The notes: a model not told the origin generated them from the letters alone. A DNA stretch of 64,000 bases from Labyrinthula sp. Ha (GCA_015227615.1 JAALGZ010000004.1:620001-684000); one strand, 5' to 3'; positions 23,739 through 36,719 are shown, numbered from the stretch's first letter. Translations and numbers: made by a program.

Positions 23739-26700
23739 GTTCGTAATTCTGTTTGAGATTGGTTAATTGTTTTGGGACAATCTACAGGTGACTTTATTGT
23801 TTAAGAAATTTAAGCACTAGCAATGTTTATGAGCTTTATTTTTAGGTTGGCATTATTGTTTCTGCAGGTAACTTTTGTTTAAGAAATTTTTAAACATTTG
23901 TTGCTTTAATTGATAAACTAGAGGTCCTAGAAAATGTGATTTCAGTCTTAATTTCAGTTCTGCGCTGACCAAAAAACAACATAATTAATTAAACGTCTCT
24001 GAAGAAAATATAAAATTAAATGCCGTCAAATTACGTAGGTATATTTCAAGAGTTATTCATATGCAATTTAACTCCTTGAGTTTCCAGTAGAAAATCCCTC
24101 AATCATATGATGGAAGTATATCTAAACAGATCTTATGAATCTCACCCAGAAGTTGTAGGCTGTAGGTGAAGTATCAAAAAGTAACAACTAATAGAAGAAG
24201 AAGCTAAACGTAAGGCCACTACAAGTTTTATTTTGTATTTACCTAATTCGGTACTAGTATAGAAGTGACGGGAGCAATGAAAAAATAAGCACCTTAACTG
24301 AAAAACTCCCATTGAATTCCTAGAGGTAAGAGCAAAACTAGGCAATTCAAGACGTCGCATAATGAAAACTTTAAGTGAGATCAGTCGCCTTACAATAATA
24401 ATTTTGGTTAGTTCATTCATGTACATTTACAAACTTTGTCAGCTGCTGTCTACTTGATGAGGATTAGGTTGCTGACTTAGATAGAATCCCCTGTAGGACA
24501 GGGAAAATATCAAATCGCTTAACATGATATAGCTTATATTGTTAAGCTATGAAAGATGTTAAGCTAATTTCAACCCACTTGTGTAGCTGTCTCGATTACT
24601 AGACTTAGCCGCTTCGGTTGTACTTTCTTGTGTAGATATTATGGATTGTTTTTTAGATTTATCAAGGTCTTAGTTCCCTTACGAATAGTTCTTATTACAT
24701 TCTTAACTAAAGCTTGGGTCACAAATGGTTTGGCTTTAACCGGAAGAGAACTCGAATTATTTTTCTATTTCGTTGAAGATTATCTCTCTTATTGCATAAA
24801 GTAACTTTTATGTAAGGTAATTGCTCAAAGGAGTTGAAGGTACCTTAACTACTAGACTAGCCTTTCATGCAATATACAATAAGTATCTTAAATCATCATG
24901 GTGTTGGATTAGCCTCTCGTAAAAAATACATAGATTCTAATCTGCCCTCACTAGAGCTACCGTTGTAATAAACCGTCTTTGAGAATAATATTAGTAGCTA
25001 CGCAAAGAAGTAATTCTTGACTAATAGTCAAAGATGGGAAGCTGTAGTCTTTTGTAGTGTAGTTTCAGTTCTTGCTTTCTAGATTATCAAGCTGTATCTT
25101 TAGCCTTTGGTGATATGAAACCAGATTTAATGAACAACTTAAGTTGAGTGTGTAATGCATGAATGAGCATCCTTACTATCCATGTAATACTTAACAAAGA
25201 TAAGGAGTCTTATGTACATTTAGCCAGTTATAATGCTATTACGTCCGCAGTGGGGGTTCTTACTCCCTAGAATTCTGAATCCTGTTTTAAAATTTTAAGC
25301 AAGAAACAGAATCAACTAATGGGTCAAGTGAAATAGATAAGTTTTCGTCAAAAAGAAAAACAGTAGATCATCAAAGATGAAATCAAAAATGTTAACACAT
25401 TGATAAATGTGAAAATCTGTAACATGTGTTAAACTGTAACACTAATTCCAATGTTAAAACTTCTAAATAAGTAAAAAATAATAAAGTATAATGTTACCAA
25501 TCAAACAGCTCGTATCTATAGAACTACAGCTAAGAAGCGTTAACCTTTGCAAAGAGCCAAGGGGTTTTTCGAACTTACATTATAAGCGAAGGATACTATC
25601 AAGAACATATTTACTGCATTAAGTATATAGCTTTCATTGGAAAATTTATTACTTCAAAAGCGGGTCTAAGCACCATTAATGGTCTTAAAAACTTCATCAG
25701 AACAATTTCAAGCGACCGCTACATAAGCTCATTTACCTTGAAGCGTCTGCTTGAGTCTAAGAATGTTCAAAATCCATGACATAGTCCATGCCATGTTTGG
25801 AGCTAAGTAACGAAGAAAATTCATAAATAAGAATATATATATATCCAAATGGAAGGCCAACTAACGTCCTTATGTGGTAATTTTATTTTTTTTTGTTTTA
25901 TTTTTTCCACTATTCTAATTGCCATTGGAGTAAGGAAGTTCTGTGTCGGACTATTGTCGCATATGTGCGATAGATGGCAGCTCTGTGCACAACATCTTAT
26001 GATTTATTTAAAGCGACTTCCTATAACTCGATAAATTATTATTTTTGTTCACTAAAAATTTGTGCTACTTCACAAGAGCGTACTCTTGTTAAGGAAGTTC
26101 TTAATTATATAAGTTCTGAGATTTAACATTTCTAAAAGTTGGGCTTAAAACTACTATAGTACAATAGTAATGGTCAAATATAAGAACATCACAGAGTATA
26201 TTCATTCTAATGTTCGCTAAACACAGTCAATTTTGCTGGTATTTTGTTTTGTTTTGGAACACCGTTGACTTTTTGGAGCAAGAAAATAAGACTACAGGTA
26301 TGTTTCTTTCAGGTTTTGAGTCATGTGATATACTTGAGATCTCTGCTTCACCTGTTTAGAAATCCTAAAAGGGCAAGTCACATTAGGCATGGAACCGCAT
26401 GGTATTCTCATAATTTGCTAGTAAAATATTTGAATAAAATGTTAAATTTATTAAAAAGACTGTAACTCCCACCTAGACAATTAACACTGAAAAATTAGGA
26501 TGAAGTAAGGCTGTTGGTGTCAACGCATCAGCAACTACAGTAAGTCTGGCAGAAAATGTTTGTAAGAAAATTTAGGGCTAAGATATTTAGGAAACAAACA
26601 CACAAGCCTTAATAATTATGCAATATACCAAAATGTGACAAAATTGCGATTCAAATAGCTGTATGTTTTTTTATAGAACTGAGAAACCCTAAATCTTTGG

Positions 26701-29514
26701 GGTGTCTCCTCTGGATTCAAGCTAAACTCTTCCATTTGCAACCTCATGAGTTCTAGAATCTATCTCCACGTCTAAGTAGTCTTAGAAAATTACAAACGGG
26801 GCCATACATGATAAGAGCCCCACTTATCCCTTGCTTCATTTAAGAACATTATTTGCTTTAGGTATCTAATATTAGTTTTCATGAGTTTAGTATGCCAAAG
26901 GTCAAGGTGTGGATTGCATTAGTGTCTAGGGGGCGATTTTCTCTAAGTTCTGATTATTAAAGGATTAACCGAGGGAAATGGGAGAACACAATAACACCAT
27001 GATAAACTATAAGAACAGTTTTGCTGTACTATTATTTCAAGAGTTTGATTAAACTTAAGGCACGTGGTCTAATAGAATTTATATCATTATAGATGGGTAA
27101 TTAAAGAATAGTTACCTGGCCTTAAGCTACAGTCAGCTGTTGAAATTCAAAAGCCAGGCGAATAACCATGATATTAATTAAACAAAAAAGAGCCGAATAC
27201 TGACTTAATTTAAATGTAATCGGCAGCCTAAGAGTTTTACAGTGTTACAATTTTTTGAAAATTCTATAATTAGATAAGGTGCATAGATACTTATACTATG
27301 AGCAATATTAGAGCTCACTACCAAGAATATGACAATCTAGAGTTGGATTGGCATAACGTATTTAATGGCAAATATATATAGAGAGGGAGAGGCATTGTTT
27401 CCACTTAAACTAATCGAATCATTTAAAAAAATTGAGTTTTTCTTCAGTGCAAACAAGTTCTGACCATTGTGTCGAGGTGGCATACTAAACTGAAAAAAGG
27501 TTCGTGGTTTCAGAAATGATACACAACAGTTTGTCAAGTAAAATAATAATTTCTTGTCAAAAAAACCAACACTAATTTTAATATACATATTTAAATACTT
27601 AAAACATGTTGCTGCTATTTTAATCCGATTTGTTGGGTGTTGAGGAGGGTATACTGTCAACTTATTCTTTTAGTTTTGAGTTGGGTTTTGGGTTTTGGGT
27701 TTAGGCAAGTTAAATAAAAAGTGCGGGTTGAGCAAGGTAAAAGTACTAAAAACTAGGCAAATATAACCATTATTGTATATAAACGAATATTATACCAAGG
27801 CTAATTTTTATAAAAAAAGCCTATAATCGTGTATCATGTTTATTTCTATGTGAACTTGTAATAGGGACCAATATTCCTAATATTTTTCATAAATAGTTAA
27901 ATTTCATCTTAGAACTCTGGTTCAACTAAAAACCCTTTCTCATAGACTGGTACTTTGTAAATCTTATTTAACATTAGTTTTACGACGAATAACTAGATAA
28001 GCAAAATATAATCACCAAACAATAGTGCGAAAGTATTTGATTCCCGATATAATTAATTTCCATGAGGATCTACAAGAAATTACATGAAGCATCAGCTTTC
28101 AATAATAATGGAAAGCCATTTTACATTTGCACTTAGTTTTAGATGTATCATAATTTACACTTTGGAGAATATACAAGTGGAACATGAGAGTATGATCTTT
28201 TAATCTTTTCCTTGTTACTCTCATACAGTGAAATATTCGCTATGGAAAATAAGTTTTACAAGACAAGTATTAAAACATATTATGTTTTGAGTGGAAATAG
28301 CTAGTTCTCCCTATCCTTCTTTATACTAAAGTCAGGTTGTTGCATATGATATATTTTGAATTGCTTGCTGAGGAGTTCCTGGACTCAATTGTATAGTCTC
28401 ATGTATGCTTTGCAAATACGAAACTCAGATTTACTAAATGAGAAGTGGCTAAAATTCCTAGAGTTTGATATTTTCCTGGAACGATGATGGTAGTTTATTA
28501 TTCTAGGTCTTATTCTCTCATCTTAACCATTTATATCACTGGTCTGCTATTTTTATGGGTATCTTGGAATAGTATGAAGGAACTCTTGGAAGCTCTTAGT
28601 CACAGCCATACCGGTATAATACCTGAAAGAAATTCACTAACGCAGAAACAAGACCAACAACTTAGTGGCAAAGAAGGAACATATACTTAAGTGGAAGAGA
28701 TGTAAATTTTACAACCCAGATTCAACAGTGAGAGAAAGCATCAGTCTTGCCTCTAGTTAATTTTAAATCCGTTTTCTCGGTCTTCCTCTTTTTGTGGGAA
28801 AACTTAGATAACCATGTTCTCATCAAACATTACAGAGGTGTCATATTTTAATACAACTATATTGTCTTGGTAAACGTAAGGTTAAACATGGAAAGAAGAT
28901 CGAATTAGTGAAACCTGTCCTTGTATATTCTTTTTTTTCAGTATGCAGTGCGCTCTATTTTAAATTAATTACATTATTGTTTTCATTAAAGCAAGATTCG
29001 AAATGTAAAAACCAATGAAGAACTTTCAGTTCAGGGTCAAGAATAGTACAGTTTTGATAAAGTAAGTTCTAAGATTTGCGATTCAAAGAGATCCATGATA
29101 CATTATGAACTAAAAATCGAGCATTCTAAGAGTTTAGGCTTCCTTCTATTCCATCCCAAAGTCTGTGAATTCGAGGATGAAATGAAGCCATATGTCTATA
29201 ATCTTGCAAATCCTTTTACTTGCCATAAAGAAGTTTGATTTGTTTTCTTCAAGAGGAAGCTTATCCCATCTACCTCTACTTGCCCAGTCTATGAAGTAAC
29301 AGAGTGTTATGAAAGTAAACCCCTTCTCCATTTATCCAATGTTCCAGCAAAACTTTGGGAATAACCACAATGTTGCATTACCTGAGCCCAGCAACTCTTC
29401 GGTCTTTCTAGACAAAACCCATCTCTTCCCAGTTCCTAGCTTTCAGAATGCGTTATCACCCGAAACTACCGTTTTAGTGTAGAAAATCAAATAAAAATAT
29501 ACAAAAGCTTTCAA
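23739..29514. other. gene desert between the two paralogues
   Basis: About 5.8 kb with no convincing gene; the longest frame (27337-27660, minus, 107 codons) starts with TTG and has no domain. A short G-rich telomere-like run lies at 27678-27705 (separate entry). A TA-rich tract is near 25830. I saw no third, decayed copy of the hydrolase gene between the two intact ones. Confidence 0.5.
27678..27705 (+). repeat. short telomere-like G/T run
   Basis: About four irregular units of the type GGGTTTT or GGGTTTA in 28 bases (GAGTTGGGTTTTGGGTTTTG, continuing to TTTAGG). It resembles TTTAGGG-type telomeric DNA but is short and imperfect. A CCTAAA run occurs at 46807-46825. Confidence 0.35.
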
Positions 29515-31485
29515 ATGTTATTTCTTCTTTTAATCTGCTTAGCAAGCGTCATACGAGGTCAGTACTCGACCTTTCCAGACCTCGAGTACGGGGAGTCTTC
29601 AAGAAACACGCTTGATCTATATCTCCCTTCCTCAAACTCTTTCTTACCACCTTATCCCTTAGTTATCTATATACATGGTGGAAACTGGTCTTATGGAGAT
29701 AAATCCGAAGTGGTCAACTATAACAGACTTCCTCTCTTTACCTCGAATGGAATCGCCGTTGCTTCGATGAACTACAGATATTCCACAGAAAGCGTTTGGG
29801 ATGCTCAATTTACTGATTTTCTTAATGCAGTTGATTTTCTTTCCAGTAATGAAACAATTGAGACTTATGGAGTGGATAACACAAGATTTGCAGTTTGGGG
29901 AGATGGCGAGGGTGCGCAAATTGGTTTAATGGGTGCATTATCCAAAGAAAACGTAACACAATACAACGCAACCTTTCAAGCATTTATTGCATACTATCCA
30001 GTTACTGATATATACGCCTTAGAATCTGATCGAGCTGCAGACAGTTTAGATTCACCTGGAGTTACAGCTGAAGCAGAGGAAACCTTTATAGGCCTGGAAA
30101 GAACTGAAGCAAATGAAGCAGCATTTGATGCTGCGAGTCCTTCATACCTGGTAGAAAATACTCCACGAGGAGAGGATCTAAATGTTCAAGTGTTTTACAT
30201 GGTTCACGGAAATTTTGATCCCATCATTCCTGTTGCTCAAACTGAGAATTTCTTCCAAGTTCTAGTTGCTCAAAGAGGATTTACGTCTATTTCAATGGCA
30301 TTAATAAACGCAGAGCGTGAAGGTACAGAATTTAATTCCAATGCTGATATTGCTCTTTTAAATATACGTGGCGTTCTTGAAGTCAATGCAAATCATGAAC
30401 TGTTTCCTGATATATCATATTCAACTGGAGATGATCTTCTCTTGGATATTTATAGACCTAGATTTGCTCTTGCGAGTGATAGATTTCCAATTATAGTTTA
30501 TTTCCACGGTGGAGATTGGGAATATGGCGATAAAGATCAAGTCTTGGATTACAATCTAGTCCTCGAGGCAATGGAAAGAAAATATGTTGTTGTTTCTTTG
30601 AACTTCGGATCTGCTCCAGAAACGAACTTTGAATCATTTTACGATAATATTTTTGATGCCCTGGAATTTTTGACAGTGAATGAAGCGGTGTATAATTTAG
30701 ATGTAACAAAAGTTGCCTTATGGGGTCAAGGTTCTGGAGCTCATCTAGCTATTCTTTCTGGTTTACTTCAAGAAGTTGCTAGTATTGCTCCAATGAAGAT
30801 CTCCGCAGTTGTTTCTTGGTACGGGTATACAGATTTACTCAATATTGTAGAAGATTTTGAAAATGATTTAGTTACACAAGAACCCGCTTATCTTCAGTTC
30901 ATCCCTGCAGATGATCCAGCAAGTGGAAGTCCAATGGAAAAGTTCATTGGGTTCAGTTTAACTCCAGAAAATGAAGAAGCTTATGTTGAATCAGGTCCCA
31001 TGAACTTCATTGAGTCGCTTGAAGAAGGAGAAACAACTTGTGATTTTCTGTTGATTACAGGAACAGAGGATGCTACTGTTTCACCACTACAAACATTAAG
31101 ACTGTTTAAACTACTTGATGAAAAAAATACAAGTACGTATTTGTCAACTAGGGTTGTTGAAGGAGCTGCTCATGGGGGTGCAGAATTTTTTAATGAAACC
31201 ATTGTATCACTTGATTTTGTTTCTAGAAGTTTTGGTTTGGGAGAGTTTGACTGGGAGGACAATAATGAAGACATTGAGGAGATTTTGACAGGTGGAGGTG
31301 AGGATTCTGACGAAATTGGATCAGATGAAGATGAACTTTTCTATGGACTTAACAAAATAGAGTTCATTCTGACAGTTCTACTTGTTATATCTTTTCTTGT
31401 AATTGTTTGTTTGAACCTCAAACTCGTTCTTGGAAAGAGGCCAGAATCTGAGAAAAAAGAATTGGCAGTCAAAGAAACAGCTTAA
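29515..31485 (+). CDS. membrane-anchored tandem alpha/beta-hydrolase-fold protein, probable pseudo-enzyme (copy B)
   Basis: 656 residues, paralogue of the protein at 21762-23738 with the same order: signal peptide (MLFLLLICLASVIRG), two hydrolase-fold domains, acidic linker, one membrane helix (about 616-637), cytosolic tail ending AVKETA (AVDKTA in the other copy). HGG motifs are at 54-56 and 331-333. The elbows read WGDGEG (128-133) and WGQGSG (403-408), so Gly131 and Gly406 replace the nucleophile Ser. D235, D519 and H553 remain, but the first-domain His is Arg268. The region after the signal peptide (QYSTFPDLEYGE) and the C-terminal VEGAAHGG region are the best conserved between copies. 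Both copies lie on the same strand 5.8 kb apart, an old tandem duplication spread by non-coding DNA. Confidence 0.85.
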   Translation: MLFLLLICLASVIRGQYSTFPDLEYGESSRNTLDLYLPSSNSFLPPYPLVIYIHGGNWSYGDKSEVVNYNRLPLFTSNGIAVASMNYRYSTESVWDAQFTDFLNAVDFLSSNETIETYGVDNTRFAVWGDGEGAQIGLMGALSKENVTQYNATFQAFIAYYPVTDIYALESDRAADSLDSPGVTAEAEETFIGLERTEANEAAFDAASPSYLVENTPRGEDLNVQVFYMVHGNFDPIIPVAQTENFFQVLVAQRGFTSISMALINAEREGTEFNSNADIALLNIRGVLEVNANHELFPDISYSTGDDLLLDIYRPRFALASDRFPIIVYFHGGDWEYGDKDQVLDYNLVLEAMERKYVVVSLNFGSAPETNFESFYDNIFDALEFLTVNEAVYNLDVTKVALWGQGSGAHLAILSGLLQEVASIAPMKISAVVSWYGYTDLLNIVEDFENDLVTQEPAYLQFIPADDPASGSPMEKFIGFSLTPENEEAYVESGPMNFIESLEEGETTCDFLLITGTEDATVSPLQTLRLFKLLDEKNTSTYLSTRVVEGAAHGGAEFFNETIVSLDFVSRSFGLGEFDWEDNNEDIEEILTGGGEDSDEIGSDEDELFYGLNKIEFILTVLLVISFLVIVCLNLKLVLGKRPESEKKELAVKETA

Positions 31486-34097
31486 CTCGTAAAATTTTGC
31501 ATTCACTTCATCTTCTTTCCATTGCTCAGCTTTAGTTCAGCTCTAAAGACCTGAATAAATCCATAAGCAGTTGATTGAGATTACATGAATAGAAATCTCA
31601 AGTCTAAGAAATAAGATATTAAAATCTTTTCTTGCTGTTTCTCTTGCCAAATCACTGCCTATGGGGCACAGCTTCCATTTTATGTTCCATTCAGAACTGT
31701 TCCAATTTCAAAGTTAACAGTTTAAAAATATAAAAAGCAAACAGCATCAATTAAACGAGTTGGGCAAGAGATAACTGCATTGCATACAGTACAACGGGTC
31801 ATACCTTAAATAAAAGTTTGATTAGCGAGACGAGTTACTGGCTGATCGTGAAAGAAAACAATCGACATTTCATAAAGTGCTTATGTTGCAAGTACACTTA
31901 AGGCATATTGATCTTTTTCCTCCTTGTGTGTTTTCTTAAGTAGGACGACGCGCTTGGTAAACAACGTAGATATATATAATAAGCAGGTAGCCAACAAAGA
32001 GAATAATATAATAAACCTGAGACGTCAATAAATCGTAACCTGATTATAAAAAGGTATTGCGTTTAACGTGTCGAGTATAATGTATAACCAAACTACACGA
32101 GGCCTAAAATCAGTGTCAAGCTTTGAATTATCAAGCAATTGGTTAACTTTTCCTTTCCTTTTCCTTTACAAACACTTCTTAATAACTTAAAAGACTTTTT
32201 CTTCTTATTTTTTCTCTTATTACTTAACGGTTAACAAAAACTATAATATATATCAAAAATTGTTGGAATAGCATCGATTTTCCAATAACACTACTATCCA
32301 AATTCATCACTTCCGGTAGATTCCATTATTTATAGGTATAACTTCTCCTAATATCACAATTATAGTCCTTATTTCACAAATCCTTGGAACTCGGTATCCG
32401 AAATCAAGGTTCGCATAATCTCAAATATCGAGTTAATTTAAAATTTCCCACATTAAAACCCCGAAATAATTTACATCAGATATTACGCATATCACATCCT
32501 TTCGCGTCATTTCAAGAATCACAAATACGGTATATCACAAAGAGAACCTCAAGAACACAACTGAGAACCGAACTAAGCGTAAAAACCATAACACGTACGA
32601 AGTTGAACACCTTCTCAACTATAGCCAGATATAAAACACCACTTGACAGAAAAGCTGAAATAAAATATATCAAAATATAACAACAAAGGAAATTTTTCTT
32701 TATTCCAAGTTAATCATTAGCCAATAACGGAAAAGCATTTCCGCATTTTTTATTGAATCTTCATTAACGGCATAATAACAAGTAACAATACATATAACAA
32801 ATAAAATACACCTAGTGTTCTCAAAATACCCTTTTCCCTTATGACACTTCTTCAAACAACTTCTTGGCACTTAAGGCAGATTCATATCTCACTAGAAACT
32901 CAAACTCACTATTAGCAGGTTATCAATCACATTCTTACTGAACAGGCAACAATTCTTAAGAATCTTCATTCCCAAAGTGTTGGAAAACAATGGAGAACTT
33001 TTATTCAATTATCCATTGATCTTTATTATTGTTTCTCATATATTCTTCCTTTTGCTACCTCCAGTTGTGGAGAATATACTATTAAGAGTCTCACTGGTTT
33101 ATTGGACCACCTTTTATTCATTTCTAATTTAGATCAAGTTTTTAGTAGTGTTTCTTGTTGTCAAACTTTATTTTAGATCTTACCTGTATAATATCAGGCT
33201 TATGCTGATCAAATCCTCTACTCCTTTGCTGGTGACTGTAACAGGTACAATATTTGGAGCTCTGCTATTAACACATTTACAATAAGAGATAATATCTCTC
33301 TATTTTTGGAAAAGGCTTCATCTTGTGCTAGGTGAGTTTGAAATTAATATCATTGTAAAGTACAGGTACTCAATAAATTCTGGTGGGTTAATTCTTCCAA
33401 CACATTATCTTACATATAATTCACTGCATACTGTGGAACAAACTTTGTCGAAGGAAAAAAATGCAAGTTGTACAAAACAAGCAAAGTTATACCTGTATTT
33501 GAAGAATACGAAATGCAATTAATTAGATATGGGAAATGAGTTGAATTTGCTATAATATACTATTGTTATTATTGGACACTATCTTCTTTTTTTTTCTAAA
33601 GTTTTTATTCTGGAGATGATCCTTAAACAGTTCTTAATATATTGAACCTTAGTATTCACTTATTTCTTGTATCCTTTAGGCATTATAAACCTGCATAGTC
33701 TCCATCTCTTATTCGAGAAACTACATTTATGAAACGTTTTAATATAAACTTAGAAAAAACCATTAAAATTCTATTTGGGTATTTTTCTACTCATGAGCTA
33801 CAAAGCAACAGATAGTGAGAACTTAGAAAATACTCATGCAACCAATATATGCGATCTTCTTATGATGGGTATGATGCTGAGGAAGAAATAACATGTCTCC
33901 AAATTAAGTAGACGGTATTGAATCCGTAGCAAATTAAACTCCGGTTTGCATTTAGGATGAGTTGTTCCTGATCAAACACTGCTAAACAAGTAAAAAATAT
34001 GCGAAAGAAAACGATTTAACACAAAAACTAATGTGTTACCACAATTTGCTGCAATCTTCAAAGTAAACTCTCATTTCGCGTCCAGAGAACAAAGAAC
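31486..34097. other. gene desert with a G-poor block
   Basis: About 2.6 kb without a convincing gene. From about 32140 to 32830 the plus strand is visibly poor in G and rich in A, T and C, with pyrimidine runs at its start. A frame at 32384-32680 lies inside but starts with TTG and shows no domain. The rest is ordinary AT-rich sequence. It ends downstream of the minus-strand LRR gene. Confidence 0.5.
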
Positions 34098-35378
34098 CTA
34101 AATTCCCGCTAAATCACATGCGGTTTCAATAACTACAACTTGTCCAGGACTACTTAAACCTACTCTCTGCTGAAAATCTAGTACATCATTTTTCGTATTT
34201 AGAAAAGCACCAAGAGGCGTACATCCCAAATCAATACTTTCTATAGCAGACATGCCGCTGAAGAATAAGTCTTCTATTTCCTCAACACTAGAGAAACGAA
34301 GCTTAAGTATTCTCAAAGAGCTAAGACTACTTATAAGACTAGGCAACTTTTTCATTTGACTACATGCATTTAAATCAAGCACTTGGATTCCATCTTCGTT
34401 TCCAAGAAAGAGATCGAAAGGCAAAGTGTTAATGCTCAATCCACCAAGTACTACTTTTTGTAAATCAGGAAATAAATTACTAGAAAATGTTTCACCAGGG
34501 ATAGTTTTCACATCCTTGTTATCTCTAAGGTTAATGTGAGAAACTAAGCGAACAGGAGCTACTTGTCGTGCGGATTCCTGAAACTGAAGCATGTCGCTTA
34601 ATCCAATTCGCTCGAGAAATAGTGCTTGAACATTCCCACTTGAAGCAGCAAAAACAGATTTCAAGTTCATTTCTTCATTGCCATTAAGCACTAGATTTTC
34701 TAATAGAGCCTGCCCTGAAAAAATATCTGAAGGTAAAATGTTTATTGGATTTTCACTGAGATTGATCTCAAACAATGACCCCAGTCCCTCAAAGACATCT
34801 CCAGGTATTGTTTTCAAGTCGTTCGATGAAAAATCAAGTACTTCTAGCGCTGTAAAAAAGCTGCCTTCTATTCCATGAAAGTCACTCCGTTCAATTTTTT
34901 TCAAAGACGAATTATTAAAACTGACTGATTGGACTTCTAGTAGAACACCCAAGTCAAGCAAACTCTGAAAAAGACCACTCGGAAGCGTTTCATAGTTCCC
35001 ATCAGAAAAATCAAGTACTGTGTTTGATTCTGCTGTAATAATCCTACCAAGAAAAAACTGCATCTTACAACAATCCAAACAACTCAGGGTTTTTTCTTGG
35101 TTTACACCTTCCATGTAAAACCAAAGCATCAACAACGTTAGACTGCCTAGGGCTACAAGAGAACACAAACAAAGTGATATTGTTCTCTTTTCAATCTGAA
35201 ATGTACTTGTTCCAACTCTGTTGCGCGGTCTAGGAAGTGTCATATCCTTCATTTTATCTATACTAGATGGCAATGGTGGCTCAATTACGCTATCCAAGAG
35301 TGATGCAAAATCAGGTGTAGACAAGTCTCTTCCAAATGAGACTTCAGACGGAACAGAATAGTGTAAACCAGGTTTCAT
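34098..35378 (-). CDS. type II membrane leucine-rich-repeat protein (copy 1)
   Basis: 426 residues. The cytosolic N-terminus (1-65) includes DSVIEPPLP (29-37) and basic residues before one membrane helix (about 66-88). A Cys cluster (SCLDCC, 99-104) and about nine LRRs follow, e.g. ALEVLDFSSNDLKTIPGDVF and LFEINLSENPINILPSDIF. There is no cleavable signal peptide, so the LRRs should face outside as a type II protein. LRRs of this kind bind proteins; the ligand is unknown. The cytosolic segment is well conserved in the paralogue at 36720-37994 (PSE.(T/S)FG.DL..PDF..., DSVIEPPLP), so it probably has a function of its own. It is the last of three minus-strand genes in a row (RGS/PDZ protein, LRR copy 2, LRR copy 1). 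Confidence 0.85.
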   Translation of the reverse strand: MKPGLHYSVPSEVSFGRDLSTPDFASLLDSVIEPPLPSSIDKMKDMTLPRPRNRVGTSTFQIEKRTISLCLCSLVALGSLTLLMLWFYMEGVNQEKTLSCLDCCKMQFFLGRIITAESNTVLDFSDGNYETLPSGLFQSLLDLGVLLEVQSVSFNNSSLKKIERSDFHGIEGSFFTALEVLDFSSNDLKTIPGDVFEGLGSLFEINLSENPINILPSDIFSGQALLENLVLNGNEEMNLKSVFAASSGNVQALFLERIGLSDMLQFQESARQVAPVRLVSHINLRDNKDVKTIPGETFSSNLFPDLQKVVLGGLSINTLPFDLFLGNEDGIQVLDLNACSQMKKLPSLISSLSSLRILKLRFSSVEEIEDLFFSGMSAIESIDLGCTPLGAFLNTKNDVLDFQQRVGLSSPGQVVVIETACDLAGI

Positions 35379-36719
35379 ATTTAACTTTTATAGTTTTATA
35401 TACAAATCCACCTTAGACCAGAAAGCCCAAGTAGATATGGGCCTAAGCTAGGATGGCCTATACCTTGAAGAAAACTGGGCCTAAGTGTTCCATTCTGTTC
35501 TTATATATGTGGTGATTAATGAATCATTATAAATAATAATATATTTCTTATTAAATTACATATAATAGTTCTTTGAACTGGGTTTACGGAAGTACAACAC
35601 TTCGTTTAGTGTAGTAACTTAAGGCTAGAGCTTCAAATTCACCGAAAACAATTATTCCACGAGCTATCAAAGTATCTGAAACATATTTCTTAGCTTTTTT
35701 TATTTGGAGGAACCAGTTTGTTTACGAGAAGAACTGGTTTTATAATTCATATTCCCAGGGCCAGTACATAGGACAGAAAGTCGTCCAAGGGACATATTTG
35801 CTGTAAAGGTTGTGTTAGCTAGATATTCGTTCATGAACTGTAGAGTATAGAAATGATGCTCATGTAGTTTCTACTTAAAATAATTTCAACCCTTTACAAG
35901 GGTTAGTTGCATTATTAGTTTCTTGGTGCATGCCCAAGTTCTCCTATATTGCTTAACTTGTATTTTGAGAAGTCTCCTTGGGTTGAAGTTTAACTAAAGA
36001 CTTTGTTACGCTTAATCTATGAGTTTTTTCTAGTTTATATCTCATATAAAAAACCACTCTGTGCTTTAATGAATTTTTTTCTTCGTTATCCTAGTATTAA
36101 TACTACAGGGATCCAATCTTAGACTTTAGTGGCTCCACAAAGAAATAAGTCCATGTGAAAATAATAACTTCAGTAGATGTTGGTGGAAAACTTATATCTA
36201 AGCAAACATAGTTTATTTAATTTTTTTTAGAAGCAAGTTTTGCGCCAGGAGCCGTGAAAACTTTCGTCCTGAGGATTGCTCATGAGAATTGAACAACTTA
36301 TTCATAAATGTGGGTTAGAGGCAGAGCGCCTCCTGGTATAAAAAAGATGGTGAGATAAATCTAGATTCACTCCTAAGGTATTTTTGTAGGATATCATTTT
36401 TCACGAAAATTGGCAAATTTGTTTAAATAAGAATATTCAAGACAATTATTCTACTGCTCTTGCTTTGTTTTCTGTCGACTAGGAAGAATTTGAAAAATCA
36501 AAATGTATCGACCTAGTTTCAGTATTTTTCTTGGATCAAATGTATTATCTTGAAGAGCTAATATCGTAGAGTTTTATAAATAAGAAACGATTAGAATATT
36601 GAGAATAGCAGAACTGTACAACTCGCATAACCCAAGACAATATCCTCTTGGCTCGTTAGAAGCACCTGTACTAAACACCAATCATGAAAATAGAATCGAA
36701 GGAAAGGGTCTTATCGTGC
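35379..36719. other. intergenic spacer between LRR paralogues
   Basis: About 1.3 kb. The left end is the promoter of LRR copy 1, with the shared element at 35418-35447 and two further GGCCTA words within the next 50 bases. No coding frame was seen. Confidence 0.5.
35418..35447 (-). promoter_or_regulatory. shared upstream element of LRR copy 1
   Basis: CCAGAAAGCCCA, ten bases, then GGCCTAAG on the plus strand, about 40 bases upstream of the ATG. The same two words with the same spacing lie about 37 bases upstream of LRR copy 2 (38031-38060). On the gene strand this reads CTTAGGCC...TGGGCTTTCTGG. TGGGCC/T words are known promoter elements in plants; here the role is inferred from conservation while the bases around them have diverged. 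Confidence 0.5.

Noticed and set aside
27337-27660. 107-codon frame, minus strand
   Set aside because: TTG start and no recognisable feature.
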